From the NCBI GenBank assembly GCA_016271365.2, contig JADMNL010000028.1:55880001-55944000 (forward strand): a DNA stretch of 64,000 nt. The letters are read 5' to 3'. Source of the DNA: Neoceratodus forsteri (lineage: Eukaryota; Chordata; Ceratodontiformes; Ceratodontidae). The position numbers were made by a program, and so were the translations under genes. The notes beneath the pieces are model-generated. The model saw only the letters and a list, made by a program, of their open reading frames with translations, was not told where the DNA came from and made no database searches. Numbering within the stretch: position 1 is the stretch's first letter; every line of letters starts with the position of its first letter. Shown here in pieces: positions 9,425 to 21,677 of this stretch.

Positions 9425-11500
9425 TCATTTGGGACCCATGTGGGGGTGGAATGGTTTAAGCATTACAGCCAACAATCCAAAGTCACATCCCTGATGCCTG
9501 TCAGTCTCTACAGGGTGGGACGCTATGGTTAGAAACCCTAATGCCCTGGGTGTTTGTTGGTATTTGCACTCCATATTTTCAACATGAGCTTTTTGTGACC
9601 CCACCTCATGAAAGCATTTGTGATCTACGCTCATGAACAGTGGCACTGTGATTTTGTTAATCTGTCCCGAATGTTGATTTCTCACAGTAACCACGCCATT
9701 CTGCGCCAGATGTACGAAAACATTTTGGGCAGCATGTGAAAAATGGCAGCTATACCATTTATAATGAGGTGTGAAGAAATGGCAATGTAGAAAATCTGGA
9801 GTGAAAGTATTAAACATTCTTGCAGTTACGAGCGTGTGTGGAAACTGCGTAATGCACACTTGTAACACAGTCATTTTGTGGAATTCTTTCACAAATTTGC
9901 AACATAGGCATTTTGGGACCTCTGCTCATGGTAACCGTGAAGTGGCGCATGAAGAAGGGCACCATCTGTAACGGTGACACCTTCCTTGCGCAATCCCTCA
10001 TGAGCGACCAATGGTGGGTGACCACGGATGAGGGGTGGGCGAACTAGGCAACAGGATGTCACTATACTATCTTGGCAGTGGGGGTGGGTGAGAGTGAACA
10101 TGGTGAGTGATGTGCTGGGGGTGGGAGAGGCTTTAGGGGTGGCGCTGCAGTGATTGGTCAAGCTGCAGCGTGGCATCGAAGGATGGGCAATGGCTGGGGT
10201 GGCTGAGATACTGGGTTCGGGTCCGGGCACTGATGCGATTTTATTGTGCGCCATGTATTACTACTTTCACCCCAACATGCACCCTCCTAGGGTTGAGAAT
10301 TCTTAAGTAGGGTGGTGCGGGCGTCGAAGCCCCCCTAGGTGTGGTGCAACCTCCCCACAGAAAGTAGTAAAATATATCCTGGTGCCATTGTGCTGGTGTT
10401 CAGGGTTGTCAGAGTGCCGAAAATGTGTTCGGCACTCTGACTGAGCCGATGCCGTTATCACACAGACCCTCTGCTCATGAACAGTGTCACAGCGATTTTC
10501 TTCATCTGTCCCAAACATTGATTTCCAACAGCGACCATGCCATTGTGTGCCAGATGTGCGAAAACACATTTTTGGGCAGGATGTGAAAAATGACAGCTGT
10601 ACTGTTCATAAGGAGGTGTGTAAAAATGGCAATATTGAAAATCTGGAGTGAAAATATAAAAAAATTTCAAAGTTCCGAACGTGCATGGAAACTACGCAAT
10701 GCACATTCATAACACAGTCATTTTTTGGAATTTTTTCACCAAATTTGCAACATAGGTGTTTTGGAAGCCCACGTCATGAACAGTGACACTGGTATTTCAT
10801 TAGTTGGTCCTGAAAGATGATTCCATGCAGTGACCACGAAATTGCCTTTCGGGACTGAATAATGAAATGACAGTAACTGAGTTCATGAGGTGGGGTCCCA
10901 GGAACCCCCCATGTTGAAAATCTGGAGACAGAAGTCACAAAAATGGCTGAGATATCCACTGAAGTTGAACCCTCACCCCATTATGCAGCTTACCTCAGTT
11001 TGCGGTCGGCTTTGAAGAGTGCAGAGATGTTCCCACTCCACCAAAGATTATTGCACTGGGCTCCGGAGGTAAGTATGGGGTGATGAGGGTGTGGGAAGGT
11101 GGTGTACACAGAGGGTGGGTGCGGTTTGAGGAAGGGATGCCACAGACAGCGAGGGACAGTTTTCTTATTTACAGGTAAAAACAAAAAAAAACATCCAGGA
11201 AAAGTTTTCTTTTTTTCAGGTACATACATTGGGCACACTGAGGTGGGCTTCCAGTGTGCCACCAGTGTTTTTTGGGAATAGGGGACTGAAACCAATGGGG
11301 ACTGGGACCCCGTTTGCAAAGAAAGCATGTCTGTGTTTCGGGGGGGTGATGCTGAGATGGATTGGGCACCCCCCTAGGCAGAAACAGGGAACATTATGCT
11401 GATGGGGATTGGGCTCCCCCATCGGCAAATGAACTGGGGGGGGCATGCCGGCAGGGGGATTGAGCACCCTCACATCAACTTTGTAGGGGCTTTGAGAGGT
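9425..11500 (-). repeat. Composite hairpin-array element, copy 1 (inverted relative to copy at 35.4 kb)
   Basis: Components run in the order opposite to 35440-37510. Diverged copies of the about 298-bp unit (9540-10770) share motifs such as GGCAGCATGTGAAAAATG and the sequence ATGGCAATGTAGAAAATCTGG. A foldback lies at about 10748-10925 around a GCAGTGACC centre. A conserved block at 10975-11080 is bounded by CTTACCTCAG and GAGGTAAGTATGG. A G-rich minisatellite built on GATGGGGATTGGGC lies at about 11290-11465. An unrelated insertion of about 540 bp seems to separate two units (about 9940-10470). No coding capacity. Not a family I recognise. Confidence 0.75.
10748..10925. repeat. Foldback within composite element copy 1
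   Basis: The arms run outward from a central GCAGTGACC at about 10827-10835. The left arm has GTCATGAACAGTGACACTGG and GTCCTGAAAG; the right arm has CTTTCGGGACTGAAT and GACAGTAACTGAGTTCATGA. The pairing is clear but much more diverged than in the second copy at 36025-36206. Confidence 0.7.
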
Positions 11501-12714
11501 GGACAGTGGGAACCGCCACCATGTTTATCTAAATGTTTCGCCAGGGGCATGTAATGGAGGCATGTAAGAGCTGCTGCTGCAGTGACGAGCCTGTCTGTCA
11601 TTGCAGCAGCTGATTTCTTTCAATTTGGTGGCACGCTTCTGAACTGCGGTCATAGACAGCATGCTCATTCATTGGTGCCACTGAGACCAGCCCAAAAAAG
11701 CAGTGGCGCCATTGACCACAACATGGCCGCACCTCCACAACCTGCTACTCCAGCAAGCTGTCACAAAATGTTGCTTACGCTGTGAGCTCAAGACAACATA
11801 AAAAAATCAATAACAAAATAAAGCAGAAGGTGTGTAGCCTCATGTCTGTGGTCTGGCAGGATATAAATGGGGACAAGAATGCCCTAGGGTGTGGCAACAC
11901 AGTGTCCCAGTACCCACCAGCAGGTGCCTGTCTCCACACTGGATCTTAATGGGGGTATATAAGAGGCTTACTGTGGGGTGAAGCTGCAGGGTTGGTTGTC
12001 CACAAGAGTATGGCAATCAGAATGAACCTGAAGGATCACTGGTCAGCCCCAGTATGGTAGATTATTTTCCAACTGAGGTATGCAGCCTCTGGGTTCAGGG
12101 AATAAATACAGACTTTAGAAAATGGGATAGAAATCAAAACCACAGTGTTAAAAACAAGTGTGAGAGGGTACATAACAAAAAGAAATGAAGAAAATCCCAG
12201 CATTGATGGAGCAGTATCACTGGTTACATTACACAACACTGCGAGGTTACAGAAATTTGAACTTCAATAATAAATGCCATTAAAAACATCCTGTCTACCA
12301 CTGCATATCCTGTGTGGGAGAGTTGCATAAATACCTTTTCCAAATACTCAACCAAATATTCGGAATTCAGCAGCTAAATAATTGGGTATTCAGTATTCGG
12401 ATATTCAGGAACTGTGCTTTAACAACAGAAACAGAAACTTACAAAACACCTACCCTCATCCTTCTTGAGCTCACTGCAAACCCGGCCATTAAACATTACC
12501 CTCATCCTCCCACCTGTAATCCGCACTCAGTGACCTTCCTCCCCAGTACCCAAGCAACGTGCATAAAACTACGAAATTCACTATATTATTTTTCCGGCCA
12601 TGGTGAACGACTGACACAACCCGTTCACTTCCACGGTCAAGCCATCATGTTGTGCAACAAAAAGTGCTTGTTTGTGCAATGTATACAGTAAGTGTTTCCC
12701 CAACTCCCTTTTAT
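11500..12714. other. No recognisable gene
   Basis: Contains a short region of repeated ATTCGG/ATTCAG motifs at about 12355-12412, the kind of texture found in some DNA-transposon ends, but no terminal repeats could be paired. No protein homology is seen. Confidence 0.3.
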
Positions 12715-14300
12715 TTATTTATTTATTGGAATCTCGGATAACACCTTTGAGCTAAAAGCTCGTTTACAAAGGTTCCACATTGTAAGGCAATAGACAAGGT
12801 ACATAGACTTTACAAAACAGATAGGGGTATCTACAGCAAGCAAGTACATTATGGTACATACAGATACAGATTCAAGCAAGTACAGTTAAAATACATCATT
12901 AAGGAGAGGTCAACTTTATTACAACAGTACTACGAGCATACCTAAGGTGGACAAGCGATTTATAGTGGTAGCTGAACTTTAGAGCATGCAGGTAGAGTTA
13001 TGGAGGGTCAGAAGTGGTGGTGACCAAAGGAGTGGGAAGACAGAATAAATGAGAGCAGGGGGAGGGTGGAGGCAGAGACAAAAGGGGTGACCAAATAAGG
13101 GGGTTGAGTAGTCAGAGGGGTGGGATTGGATTGGAATCTACCCAGGGTTACGTGGTAGGTGATAGGGCAGGGCTGGGAAATGTGGGGAGAGAGGGAGGGA
13201 TAAGGAAAGGGTTTTCAAGTGGGGGTGAGGTGTGGGGAAATCGGGGGAGTGGGGATTAATATTTGTGAAGAGAAAGCAGGAAGTGGGGGATGGATAATGA
13301 GGGGACATGGGGGTAAGTGCTCAGTGGGGTCACACCAGGTGGGGGGAAGATGGGTGCTATGTTGGACAGATAAGCTATCAATAACAATAAGATTAGGCAC
13401 AGGTGATGCAGTCACAGTTACTAAGAGTGGCCAGTTACTGCAGTAGCTTGGCCTTAAATGGGCGTAGTTTTGTTTACTCAATCAGCTCAGAGTTAAGAGA
13501 ATTTGGCCAGCAGGAGGCCCTGTATTCGAAGGACCATTGCCCTAGTGAGGTCTGGCGGAATGGGATAATGAAGGCAGCTTTACTTGACTCCCTAGTTTGT
13601 CTGGAGGAAGTGGAGTTTCTTAACAGTTGCATCACTCCAGGAGAAGCAAGACCTAGGGTGGATTTCTTAGCTAATAGGCAGATCTGGTACTGAATTCTGC
13701 TATTCAAGTTTAACCAACCAGTGCTTGAGTATAGTTCACAAGTGTGAGTTAAACGGTCCACACCCAGGACTAGTCTGCAGGCTTTATTTAAGACAATCTT
13801 GATTCGCCTAAGTGCTGTATCGGTACTGGCTCCATAGACTACCAGTCCATAATCTATGATAGACAGCACAGAGCTGTTAACTGCAAGTTTGATAGTACTT
13901 TCAGTGAGGCACTGCCTATGCCAGTAGAGCGCTGACCTAGTCTGGCACTAGCTGCCTTGGTAACATGGTCTATGCGGTGGCTGTAGGAGAGAGAGAGCTG
14001 TCAAGGTAGACACCAAGGTACTGAAAGGTGGTGACCATATCGAGTGTATCAAACTTGTTATTGTAGATATTGAGGTGATGTGACTCATGATGGTTTTGAT
14101 GGGAGGCAAACAACATTGTTTTAGTCTTAGTGTAGTTGTGCAAGAGCTTAGACTGAAGGAACCATTTTTCCACAACAGTAAAGTTGTCTTGCATGCCTTT
14201 TCCAGCTCTTCCGAGTTGAGTGAAACACGTTAGAGAACAACATCATCTGCATATAGAAGGATCTTATTCTGGCAGACTTTGGGAGTTCATTTAGAAACTT
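12715..14300 (-). mobile_element. LINE 3' half, minus strand (RT C-terminus and 3' UTR)
   Basis: On the minus strand the LINE runs from about 14300 down to an AATAAATAAATAAA tail at 12716. The reverse-transcriptase catalytic motif LYADDVVL lies at about 14240-14262, followed by TFQYLGVYLDSSLS (RT palm/thumb border) and a C-terminal stretch with IDYGLVVYG (13474-13869). The 3' UTR (12730-13460) is strongly pyrimidine-rich on the minus strand. It is 5'-truncated and frameshifted. The same family appears at 16576-17650, 37527-38365 and 63920-64000. Clade is not assigned; it belongs to the broad Jockey/I-like LINE assemblage. Confidence 0.85.
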
Positions 14301-14699
14301 ACGTTAGGGCACTCCACATCCATATCTTCAACTCCTGGTTGAAGGATTGGTGTGGAAGGAATGGCTTGGCTTCAAAGGGCCTGGGGCCTGATCTCGGCAT
14401 ATGTGAGCTATACAGGATGGCCTGTGTCTGTCTGAGTAGGGATCTTGGTCCTTAGTGAGAAGTTTTAAATGCTTCAGCTGTGAGCATTTAAACTGGCCAA
14501 GCAGGGACAGCAAGAGGGTCAGGAGGCTGAGGAACACCCACCATGGGAACATGCAGGAAAATAAGTTGACTACAGAACAGCTACAGCAGGCAGGGAGGCA
14601 GCAGGCAGGCTAAGAATGTATTACAAGGATACGTAAGGGAGAGTACATAGGAAAGGAAACTGGGGTGGGGGAAGATGCTGGAGGGGAGGCAGACTGTAA

Positions 14700-15300
14700 A
14701 ACATGGAAAGTCATGCTAATGAATGCCCCTAACCTAGGAAATAAGGTTTCTGACCTTGAGGCCTTGTTGGCAGATACAGACCTTGACATAGCAGCAATAA
14801 CAGAGATGTGGTACTTGCTGATCACTGTCCAGGAGGGACAGGGAGGGTAAAATGGTGGGAGTGGCCCTGTACATCAGAGATGGTATTAAGGCTACAGAAG
14901 TTCAGGGAAGATAGGGGGAGGCTGAGGTAATGTGGGTCACCCTGGAGCCAGGGAATGGAACAGCAATATGCACAGGTGTGATCTACAGACCTCCGACAAA
15001 GAGGGAGGAAGTAGACTGGGAACTAGTGGAGAACATACATGACATGGCAGCTAAAGGTGAAATCCGGCTACTGGGGGATTTCAATATGCCAGATGTGGAC
15101 TGGCCACCCAGGTGGCTGCTTTAGCCAGAAGCACAGCCATCCTAGAATCCCTGCAGGAGGTTGGACCCAGCAGCTGGGCATGAGCCAACCAGGACATGCC
15201 GATTCTGGACCTGGTATGGACCAATGGGAACACAGTCAAAGAAATACATTGTAAGGGCAGCTGGGGTCTAGGTGACCACCACATGGTGTGGCTCAGCATG
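14700..15300 (+). pseudogene. CR1 ORF2 endonuclease domain, broken
   Basis: This is the apurinic/apyrimidinic-like endonuclease that nicks target DNA for target-primed reverse transcription. Visible motifs: MNAPNLGNKVSDLEAL (start of domain), ITEMW (metal-site Glu region), IYRPPTKREE, LLGDFNMPDVDW (catalytic Asp/Asn strand) and LDLVWTNG near the end, followed by LGDHHMVW (catalytic Asp-His). Frameshifts lie between 14850 and 14930 and after 15110. Confidence 0.85.
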
Positions 15301-15899
15301 GAGACATGGACTCAATTAAACCACACAAGGGCAAGAGTATCAGATTTCAAGAGGGCAGATTTCACTGAAATGGGTAGATGTATACAAGCAATTCTGGGGA
15401 AGGGAGGGTAATAGAGGGGTGAACGAACAATGGGAGAAACTGAAAGCAGTCATAGTGGAGAAACAAGCCATTGCATTAAGATAGTAGCCAAAGGGAAAGA
15501 AGATAGGAACCACTATGGTTCTCTAAAGAGGTGAGGACAAAATCAAGGCTAAAAGGCTGAGTTTCAGGAAATATAAGGGAGCCAAAGGGAGGACAGGGAG
15601 CTGTATCTTGAATGTCTAAAGGAAGGAAGTAGTTGTTAGAAGGGTGACAGCACAGACAGAAGAGGGTTTAGCATGATCTTAAACAAAGGGGACATCAGTG
15701 AAAGAAGAAAACCCTGGGGAGGGGTCTGACTCAAAGGAAGAAGGGAGAGTGTAAGGAGGTGGATCTAGACAAGGAAGAAAACTGAACAAATACTTCTACC
15801 AGGATTCACAGTTGGGTTGCAGAGGCAATGTGGGGGAGTGGACATCAGTCCATTCAGAGTGGAAGTGTTCTGAAGAACTCAAAGCTGAAGGTGGATAAG

Positions 15900-16575
15900 G
15901 CCATGTGACCAGGCGGCATCCATCTGAGAATATTAAGGGCACTGCAAAGGGAACTAGCAGCACCTCTGGTGGCCCTTTTCACAGAGTCACTCAACACGGG
16001 TGTGGATTCAGAGGACTGGATGAGAGCACATGTTGTCCACTGCACAAAAGTGGCAGTTGGGAGGAGGCGGGGAACTACAGGCCAGTTAGCTTCACCTCAG
16101 TGGTGGGAAAGATCGCGGAGACACTGATGAAAGAAAGGATAGTGGCACATCTGGAATCCAGCGCTGCTTGGGATCTGAGGCAACGTGGATTTACAGCAGG
16201 AAGGTCATGTTAAATGAATCTAATAGACTTTTTTTTTATTGGGTGACTAAAGAAGTAAATCAGGAAGGGTCAGTAGACATTGCCTACCTAGATTTCAGTA
16301 AAGCCTTTGACACTGTCCCACATAGAAGGCTGATTAACAAGATGAGTAGTCTGGGCATGGGAGACAAGGTGGTGAACTGGGATAGGAACTGGTTAACAGA
16401 CAGGAGACAGAGGGTGGTGGTAAATGGGTTACAATCTTTGGAGATGGGGTGACCAGTGGACTACCTTAGGGATCAGTACAAAGACCAGTCCTGTTCAATG
16501 TCTTCATTAATGACATTGCAGATGGACTGAAAGGAAAGGTCTACCTGTTTGCAGGTGACACCAAGATCTCGTTAT
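15900..16575 (+). pseudogene. CR1 ORF2 reverse transcriptase domain, broken
   Basis: Motifs in order: NYRPVSFTSVVGKIAETL (RT motif 1, about 16072), RQRGFTAGRSC (motif 2a), VDIAYLDFSKAFDTVPH (catalytic Asp motif A, about 16275), VFINDIADGL and FAGDTKI (about 16500-16566). In active CR1 the last motif is FADD, so one catalytic Asp has become Gly. The C-terminal thumb and 3' UTR are missing. Confidence 0.88.
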
Positions 16576-17650
16576 GTATGTTTTTGTCTAAGGAAAGTAC
16601 CTGTGAGCCAAAGGCTCTTTTACAGAGGTTCCACGTCATAGCAATCACATGTGTACAAATTCAAAATACAGAGGTTACATATACACAGTCATCAAATGTT
16701 CAGTTTACAGTGAGGCAATATTACAACCAGTAAAAGTATCAAACGAGGAGTACAGAACACTAAGCAGAAATGCTAGAACAGGTTCAGTTGTGAAAGCTAT
16801 ACACTTTTGCAGATACAGGCAGGTTTTTTGGAGTAAGGGTATCACACAGTAGTGTAACTTAGACAAGGTCACTTGACCCAGTTAAGAAAATAAAGCAGTT
16901 AGCAATATAGGATGTTTCGGAAACACAGTGTCATCAGCGTAACATTAGGTAGCTATGAAAACACTAATCTAGGTTGCCAGAACATGTTAAAGCATCAGTT
17001 CTATTGTCTGAAGTGCTAATAAGAATAGACAGCAGGGAGGCCCATGTTACCAGGGTGAGAAGTGACAAGGCAGAGATCCTGAAGCCTGGGGGATTTACCA
17101 GGATGGGGGTAGGCAAACAAAAGTAAAATAAGGGAGATAGTGAACGAAGGAAAAATGAGGGAGGTGGGAGGGTTGGGGAAATGAGAAAATGGGGAGGGGG
17201 GCTAAGGGGGCAAAGGGATGACCATGGGCAGAGAGGGAGTGGGGTGGAAGGATGGGAGCATGGGAAACCAGGGCAGAAGGGGAGGGGTGGGAGGAAAGGG
17301 GAAAACAAAGGAAGGAAGCAGGGAGGAGGCACACAGGGTGCGAGAGGAGAGGGGTGAGGGAATAGGAGTATCACTGGGATGCAGGACAGTGGGGTGGAGG
17401 GGAAAGGGGAAATGAGTAGGAGAGGAGGAGATGGCGTGAGAACAGAAAGTAGGGAGGGAAGAGGAGCAAGACTAGAGGGCAAGTAGGAAGGTAGAAGGCT
17501 GATAGGAGGATAATAGATGGGGAGGGGATCAGGTCCCACAGTCACAGTTGCTGTCTGAGGCTAGGGCCGTATGGAATTTAGATTTAAAAGGTCCTAGCTT
17601 GGTGATCGTGTGATGCCTGCTGAGGAGTAGCTGCTCTGCTGAGAAGCTCC
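16576..17650 (-). mobile_element. LINE 3' UTR, minus strand, same family as 12.7 kb
   Basis: On the minus strand the element ends with GGAACCTCTGTAAAAGAGCC (near 16615-16634), matching the 3' ends at 12715, 38300 and 63950. The long strand-asymmetric 3' UTR (17095-17545; purine on plus) corresponds to the pyrimidine-rich 3' UTR of the other copies. The minus frame through this tract is open for 193 codons only because of its composition. Only a short piece of the RT C-terminus may remain near 17570-17650. Confidence 0.8.
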
Positions 17651-18664
17651 ACCGCAAATGCTCAATTTCTCACTCATTTTCCCATATTCAGAGACATTTC
17701 CACTCTACTTTAGGAGTCTTCCCAGCTCTAACCTGAGTAGCGATCAACAATGGAGAGGCAGTACATTTCACTGGATCAGGATTTCGCAGATTGACGACCC
17801 TGAGGGTGAACAGGATGCAGTGCAGGGCCTAGATTGCAAATGGCCCTGCAGGAACAACTGCCCACTAGATCTTGCATCTGCAACTACTTAGTCACCTAAC
17901 AGCAGATGTACACAGAGCAGCAAACAATCAAAACAGCCTTGCTTGCACTGATTTCAGAGTTCAGGGACTGGAAACCAAACATGTCAGTGGTCACACAGCG
18001 GGTGATCCATGCTGAGGCCCGTATTTCATCAATGGAGGACTGAATGTAACAAAACTGAGCCTGAGGTGATGGTTCTATGGTCACTGGATGAAAAAATGGA
18101 GGAAAAGTGGAAGACCTGGAGGACCGCCCAGGAGGAACAATTAGCACTATTGAACTCCGGAGGGGGAAAGCTGTCATCTACTATCCCTTTGTTATTAAAA
18201 GTGCTCACAGGGCCCCACCTATGTGACTGAGCATGCTCACTGTTCCCTCAGATCCAAGCCAGCCCCAGGAGACCCACTTAGCCCATCATATTTAAAGTGC
18301 TCAATTATCTGGACCGCGATCATTTGTTAAAAGCAGCCAGAGCGCACAAAATTTGAATGGTCTGAAAAATGTCTTAGACTGGTCCCGGATCTCACCTTCA
18401 AAGTGCGACAAGATCAAGAGGCCTATCGACCTCTACAGTCCATATTATGGACAGAAAGATTAAGCAACGTATGATGTACCCTGCTCGGCTTGAGGTAACT
18501 CCCCCTGGAGCATACCATTTTGATACAGCACAGCAGGCAGCTGGAGAACTGGTCAAGTTGTTACTGGAACTATTTGGCAAAGAGGGATGAGGATATTTGT
18601 GCTCAATTTGTGGAACTACGAGAAGTATTATAACCTAAGCTCGGCCTGGCCGTCTAGTAGGATC
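17651..18664 (+). pseudogene. Tx1/L1-like LINE ORF1, degenerate
   Basis: The 3' half is diagnostic: VLNYLDRDHLLKAARAHK (about 18295-18350) and MYPARLEVTPPGAYHF (about 18475-18525) match the RNA-recognition and C-terminal domains of L1/Tx1 ORF1 proteins. Upstream (18009-18230) a charged stretch with MEEKWKTWRTAQEEQLA would be the coiled coil. Several stops and shifts break the frame. It belongs to a different subfamily from the ORF1 at 5580, judging by divergence. Confidence 0.75.
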
Positions 18665-19094
18665 AAACACGGTGAGATAAAATGTGGCCTCCCAGAATCT
18701 ACATTGTGCAGCATTCTAGAAGTTAGTTATTTTTTGACCTGCTTTGACTGAATTCTTGACCCATTTTGGAGATCTGATTAAAATTTACTTTTGAGGGGTG
18801 AAGTTTTCCTGCATCATCTGGCATTAACTTTGGAGAACTCTGTGGGGTTGCAGCATTGAGACCTGCTCCTGTTTAGTTACTTTAATGTTTGATTTTTGAC
18901 AACCATTTTTAGTTTGGGAGGCTGGTTGAAGTACTCTAGGAGATCACCATTACATTTTATTTCTGTCCCTTTCTTGTCATGAATTATCTGCAGTGTCTAA
19001 TTTGAAGGACTGCTCGTACAGAGATATGGTTTACATTATTTGAAGAACCCCAGCCTGAGCATTTGACAGATTTCTGGAGGAGACACAAAGGGGA
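18665..19094. other. No gene; probable LINE inter-ORF spacer
   Basis: AT-rich, T-run-bearing sequence directly downstream of the ORF1 remnant and similar in texture to 6700-6990. No coding motif. It may be the ORF1-ORF2 spacer of the same LINE. Confidence 0.35.
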
Positions 19095-19520
19095 CCCTAA
19101 CCCTCCTACGTGCTCCACCACCCACCACTCCTTCAGGCTACCATGGCCCCACCTGATCCACATGTCCCTTACTGAGATTCCAACCTCACATGGCAGCCAC
19201 CCCCAGGGTAACCCAGACGTAACCCTTCACCGGGCGGATCCCCTCTTCCAAGGAGGAAGGCACCAGGGAGGCAACCAGAGCTACTAGTTGGCCCCGGGAT
19301 GCTGCTCAGGTGGAGAGGCTCCTTCAGGGCATTGGTGGCATTGGTGGACTAGCAGCCATCATCTGTTTAATCGTGAGCGTTTTGGTCCGGTTTTCTGTGC
19401 TGTTCCTTATGCCACCTCTGCAGTGCTCCTGGTCTCCACCAGAGGCCGCTGCAGCATGATGCCTTCCCATATACCACCCCAGGAGAGGTCCATTCCCGAA
19501 CCCAGGTCACCGGCATGGTT
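19095..19520 (+). repeat. Uncharacterised repeat, also at 38.96-39.43 kb
   Basis: Shares ordered blocks with 38960-39430: GGGTAACC-GA-GTAACCCTTCA followed by GGGC-G-TCCCCTC, then AGCAGCCATCATCTG, then CTGTGCTGTTCCT/TTTTCTG and a CC-rich stretch. The two copies have the same orientation. Family and function unknown; no coding homology. Confidence 0.6.
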
Positions 19521-19721
19521 CGAGGTAAGGCGCCAGTGCCTCAACCTTCTGCGCCACTGGGCCAGATCTAATCAATCTTTCTGAACTCCAGACCATTATT
19601 AAGATTCGATGTTACAGGGCCTGTAAAGGTCTGTGGCCCAATTAGATATATATATTTCACGGGACAAGCATGCTCATAGAAACGTAGAAACACAGAAACA
19701 TAGACTTTGATGGCAGATAAA

Positions 19722-21600
19722 TGTAACCTCCAGGTGGCGCTATCCCAAGGGCTACTACCCCTGCCAGCTTGACTACTGACAGGTTGAGGGGCCTAGGTTC
19801 TATGGCGGGTGCCTCCACCCAGAAGTCAGGGTTTGTAGTGGTTAGATTAGCTTGGTCACAGCCCTCTGGGACACTGAGACCCCCTTTTATTCCCTCTAGT
19901 GGCTCACACAATGCACAGAAGTTACAGTCCCAATACCCCACATGGTACACACTGCTCATTCATAAAGTACCACTTACCCCAGACTGATTCTGAGGTTCAT
20001 CTCTGGGGCCCCCTGAAAAATAAGGTTAATCAACATACACAAACTCAATACAATGCTTGATATGTAGGTACTGACACTTCAGACAGTTTAAGTTTAACAA
20101 CATCAAATCTGGTTTATTTAGGGGAATAAAACACGGGAGGGAGAGATCAGGTTAATTGGCAGAATTAAATCACAGTACTGTGCACACATACAGGGTCTGA
20201 AAAGTCACACTCTGGGTACCGAGGTTAGAGGGGGCTAGCCAGGTCTGTTGCCCAGGTTGGCCAGCAGGTGCAGATGGACAGGGCCCTGTAGAAGAAAATA
20301 TATGCACAACACCCAATTGTAATCCGGAGCCGGATGGCTCACTCCATGAAGAAGTGAAACAACAATAATTAGATGACACACTTGTAATTGAAAACAGGAT
20401 GCAGGGGAATACCCTGATTTGTACTCACAATACCCAAGCTGAGAACCGGATGATGGATGTTCTTCTGGGTCGCCAGAACAACAGGGCATGGAGACAAGGT
20501 CCTTGTGACTGGACCCCACTGCAGTAGATAGCAAACAAATTTAGTCCGAGGCAAGCTGGGGTTTGCTTCCAGCTTCAACACACAGCACACAGCACAGGGG
20601 ATTGGAAATAGCGATTCCCCACAAGCACTACGCACATTCATATGTAAAAGGAAAGTACTATACCAGGCAGGCTGCTCCTAGATCCCGATCACAATTACTG
20701 CAAAATACCCGGGAGCACACACAGCAGCTTCAGTTCCTGACAGACCAAGCATGATTCAGCAATTTCTCCAGTCTTCTACGGGGTTAGCCTGGTTTCTACC
20801 TTTCAGACTTCCTTCTTTCTCCTCACAAGTCAGATTCCGTCCGAACTAGTGCTTACAACGGCTGCAGGCCAAACCTCAGGGCCTCACACGCGCTTCCCGC
20901 ATGAAACTATACACCGCAGAAGCACAGATCTCCTTCTCTCTTCACTGTCATAACTGATCTAATCTTTCTAGTGACAGAGCAGGGCATTTCCTTTAGCTCC
21001 ACACTATTCTGTTGGCTAGTTCGGCTGTCACTCACAATAAGACTCCCTCTGTTGATGAAAAAAGGCGCCAAGGTCAAAACTACATTTCCCAGAGTCACTG
21101 CTCATACAATCTCCTTGTGGCTGGCTCAAAATTGAGAGTCCAAGTTCCAATTTGTCCACAGGCTCCATTTTAAGGCCTCCCTATCATCCTGATTGGTCCA
21201 AGTCAGCAATTCAGGACCAAAATGAAAGAGCTACACTGAAACAGTTCATGCTGAAATAAAGGCAGGTTAGACAAACTACATTTTCTCAGTCACTCTAAAT
21301 GATTTCTGGCAAACAGTTATATCTTTCAACAAGGCTCCCTCTGCAAATGTAGCAAAGGCAGAAACAGAGCGAATTGGCAGCAGCTCGGGTGGGATTCGAG
21401 CATTAAATACACAGTCCCCCCATACAAACTAATTAAGTCTGCAAGCAGACAGCTCTTAAAGAGACAGTACGTGGAGGTTCAATTAGCACTCACTTGGAAC
21501 CACATTTAAACAGCTCAGACACCGAACACCGCCCAGACTAGGAGCATTCAGGCAAGCTCCTGGAAGACTTTTGGGAACCTCCATTTGCAGGGGGGTTACA
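19722..21600 (-). mobile_element. Solo Gypsy LTR, minus strand
   Basis: Plus-strand boundaries are TGTAACCTCC at 19722 and GGGGGGTTACA ending at 21600, the reverse complement of the LTR ends of the Gypsy element at 22198. Length is 1879 bp. The flanks read TAAA and TAAG, a 4-bp duplication with one mismatch relative to the empty site seen at 43737 (GGCAGATAAGGACC). A polyadenylation signal lies at about 20113 (minus strand). The middle is diverged from the other LTRs and lacks their 79-bp repeat array, so it is a sister subfamily. It arose by recombination between two LTRs. Confidence 0.88.
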
Positions 21601-21677
21601 TAAGGACCACTTGGCCCACCTAGTCTGTCCATTTCCCTACCTACTGGATAAGCTGCAGATCCTAGTTAACCAACAGC

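Larger units (their letters stand above)
14315..16575 (+). mobile_element. CR1 LINE, 5'-truncated and decayed
   Basis: The copy starts in the ORF1 esterase tail (motif FNSWLKDWC at about 14330) and runs through the ORF2 endonuclease (about 14700-15300) and reverse transcriptase (about 15900-16575). It ends abruptly at 16575, where the minus-strand LINE tail at 16576 begins, so it lacks its own 3' end. Sequence is closely related to the CR1 at 43714-49568 but more decayed. Confidence 0.85.

Noticed and set aside
9425..9892. 155-codon minus-strand ORF
   Set aside because: It lies in the diverged 298-bp repeat units; translations from other units share no conserved frame.
16964..17545. 193-codon proline/serine-rich minus-strand ORF
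   Set aside because: It coincides with the pyrimidine-rich 3' UTR of a LINE; the same skew occurs in the other copies, so the open frame is a composition effect.
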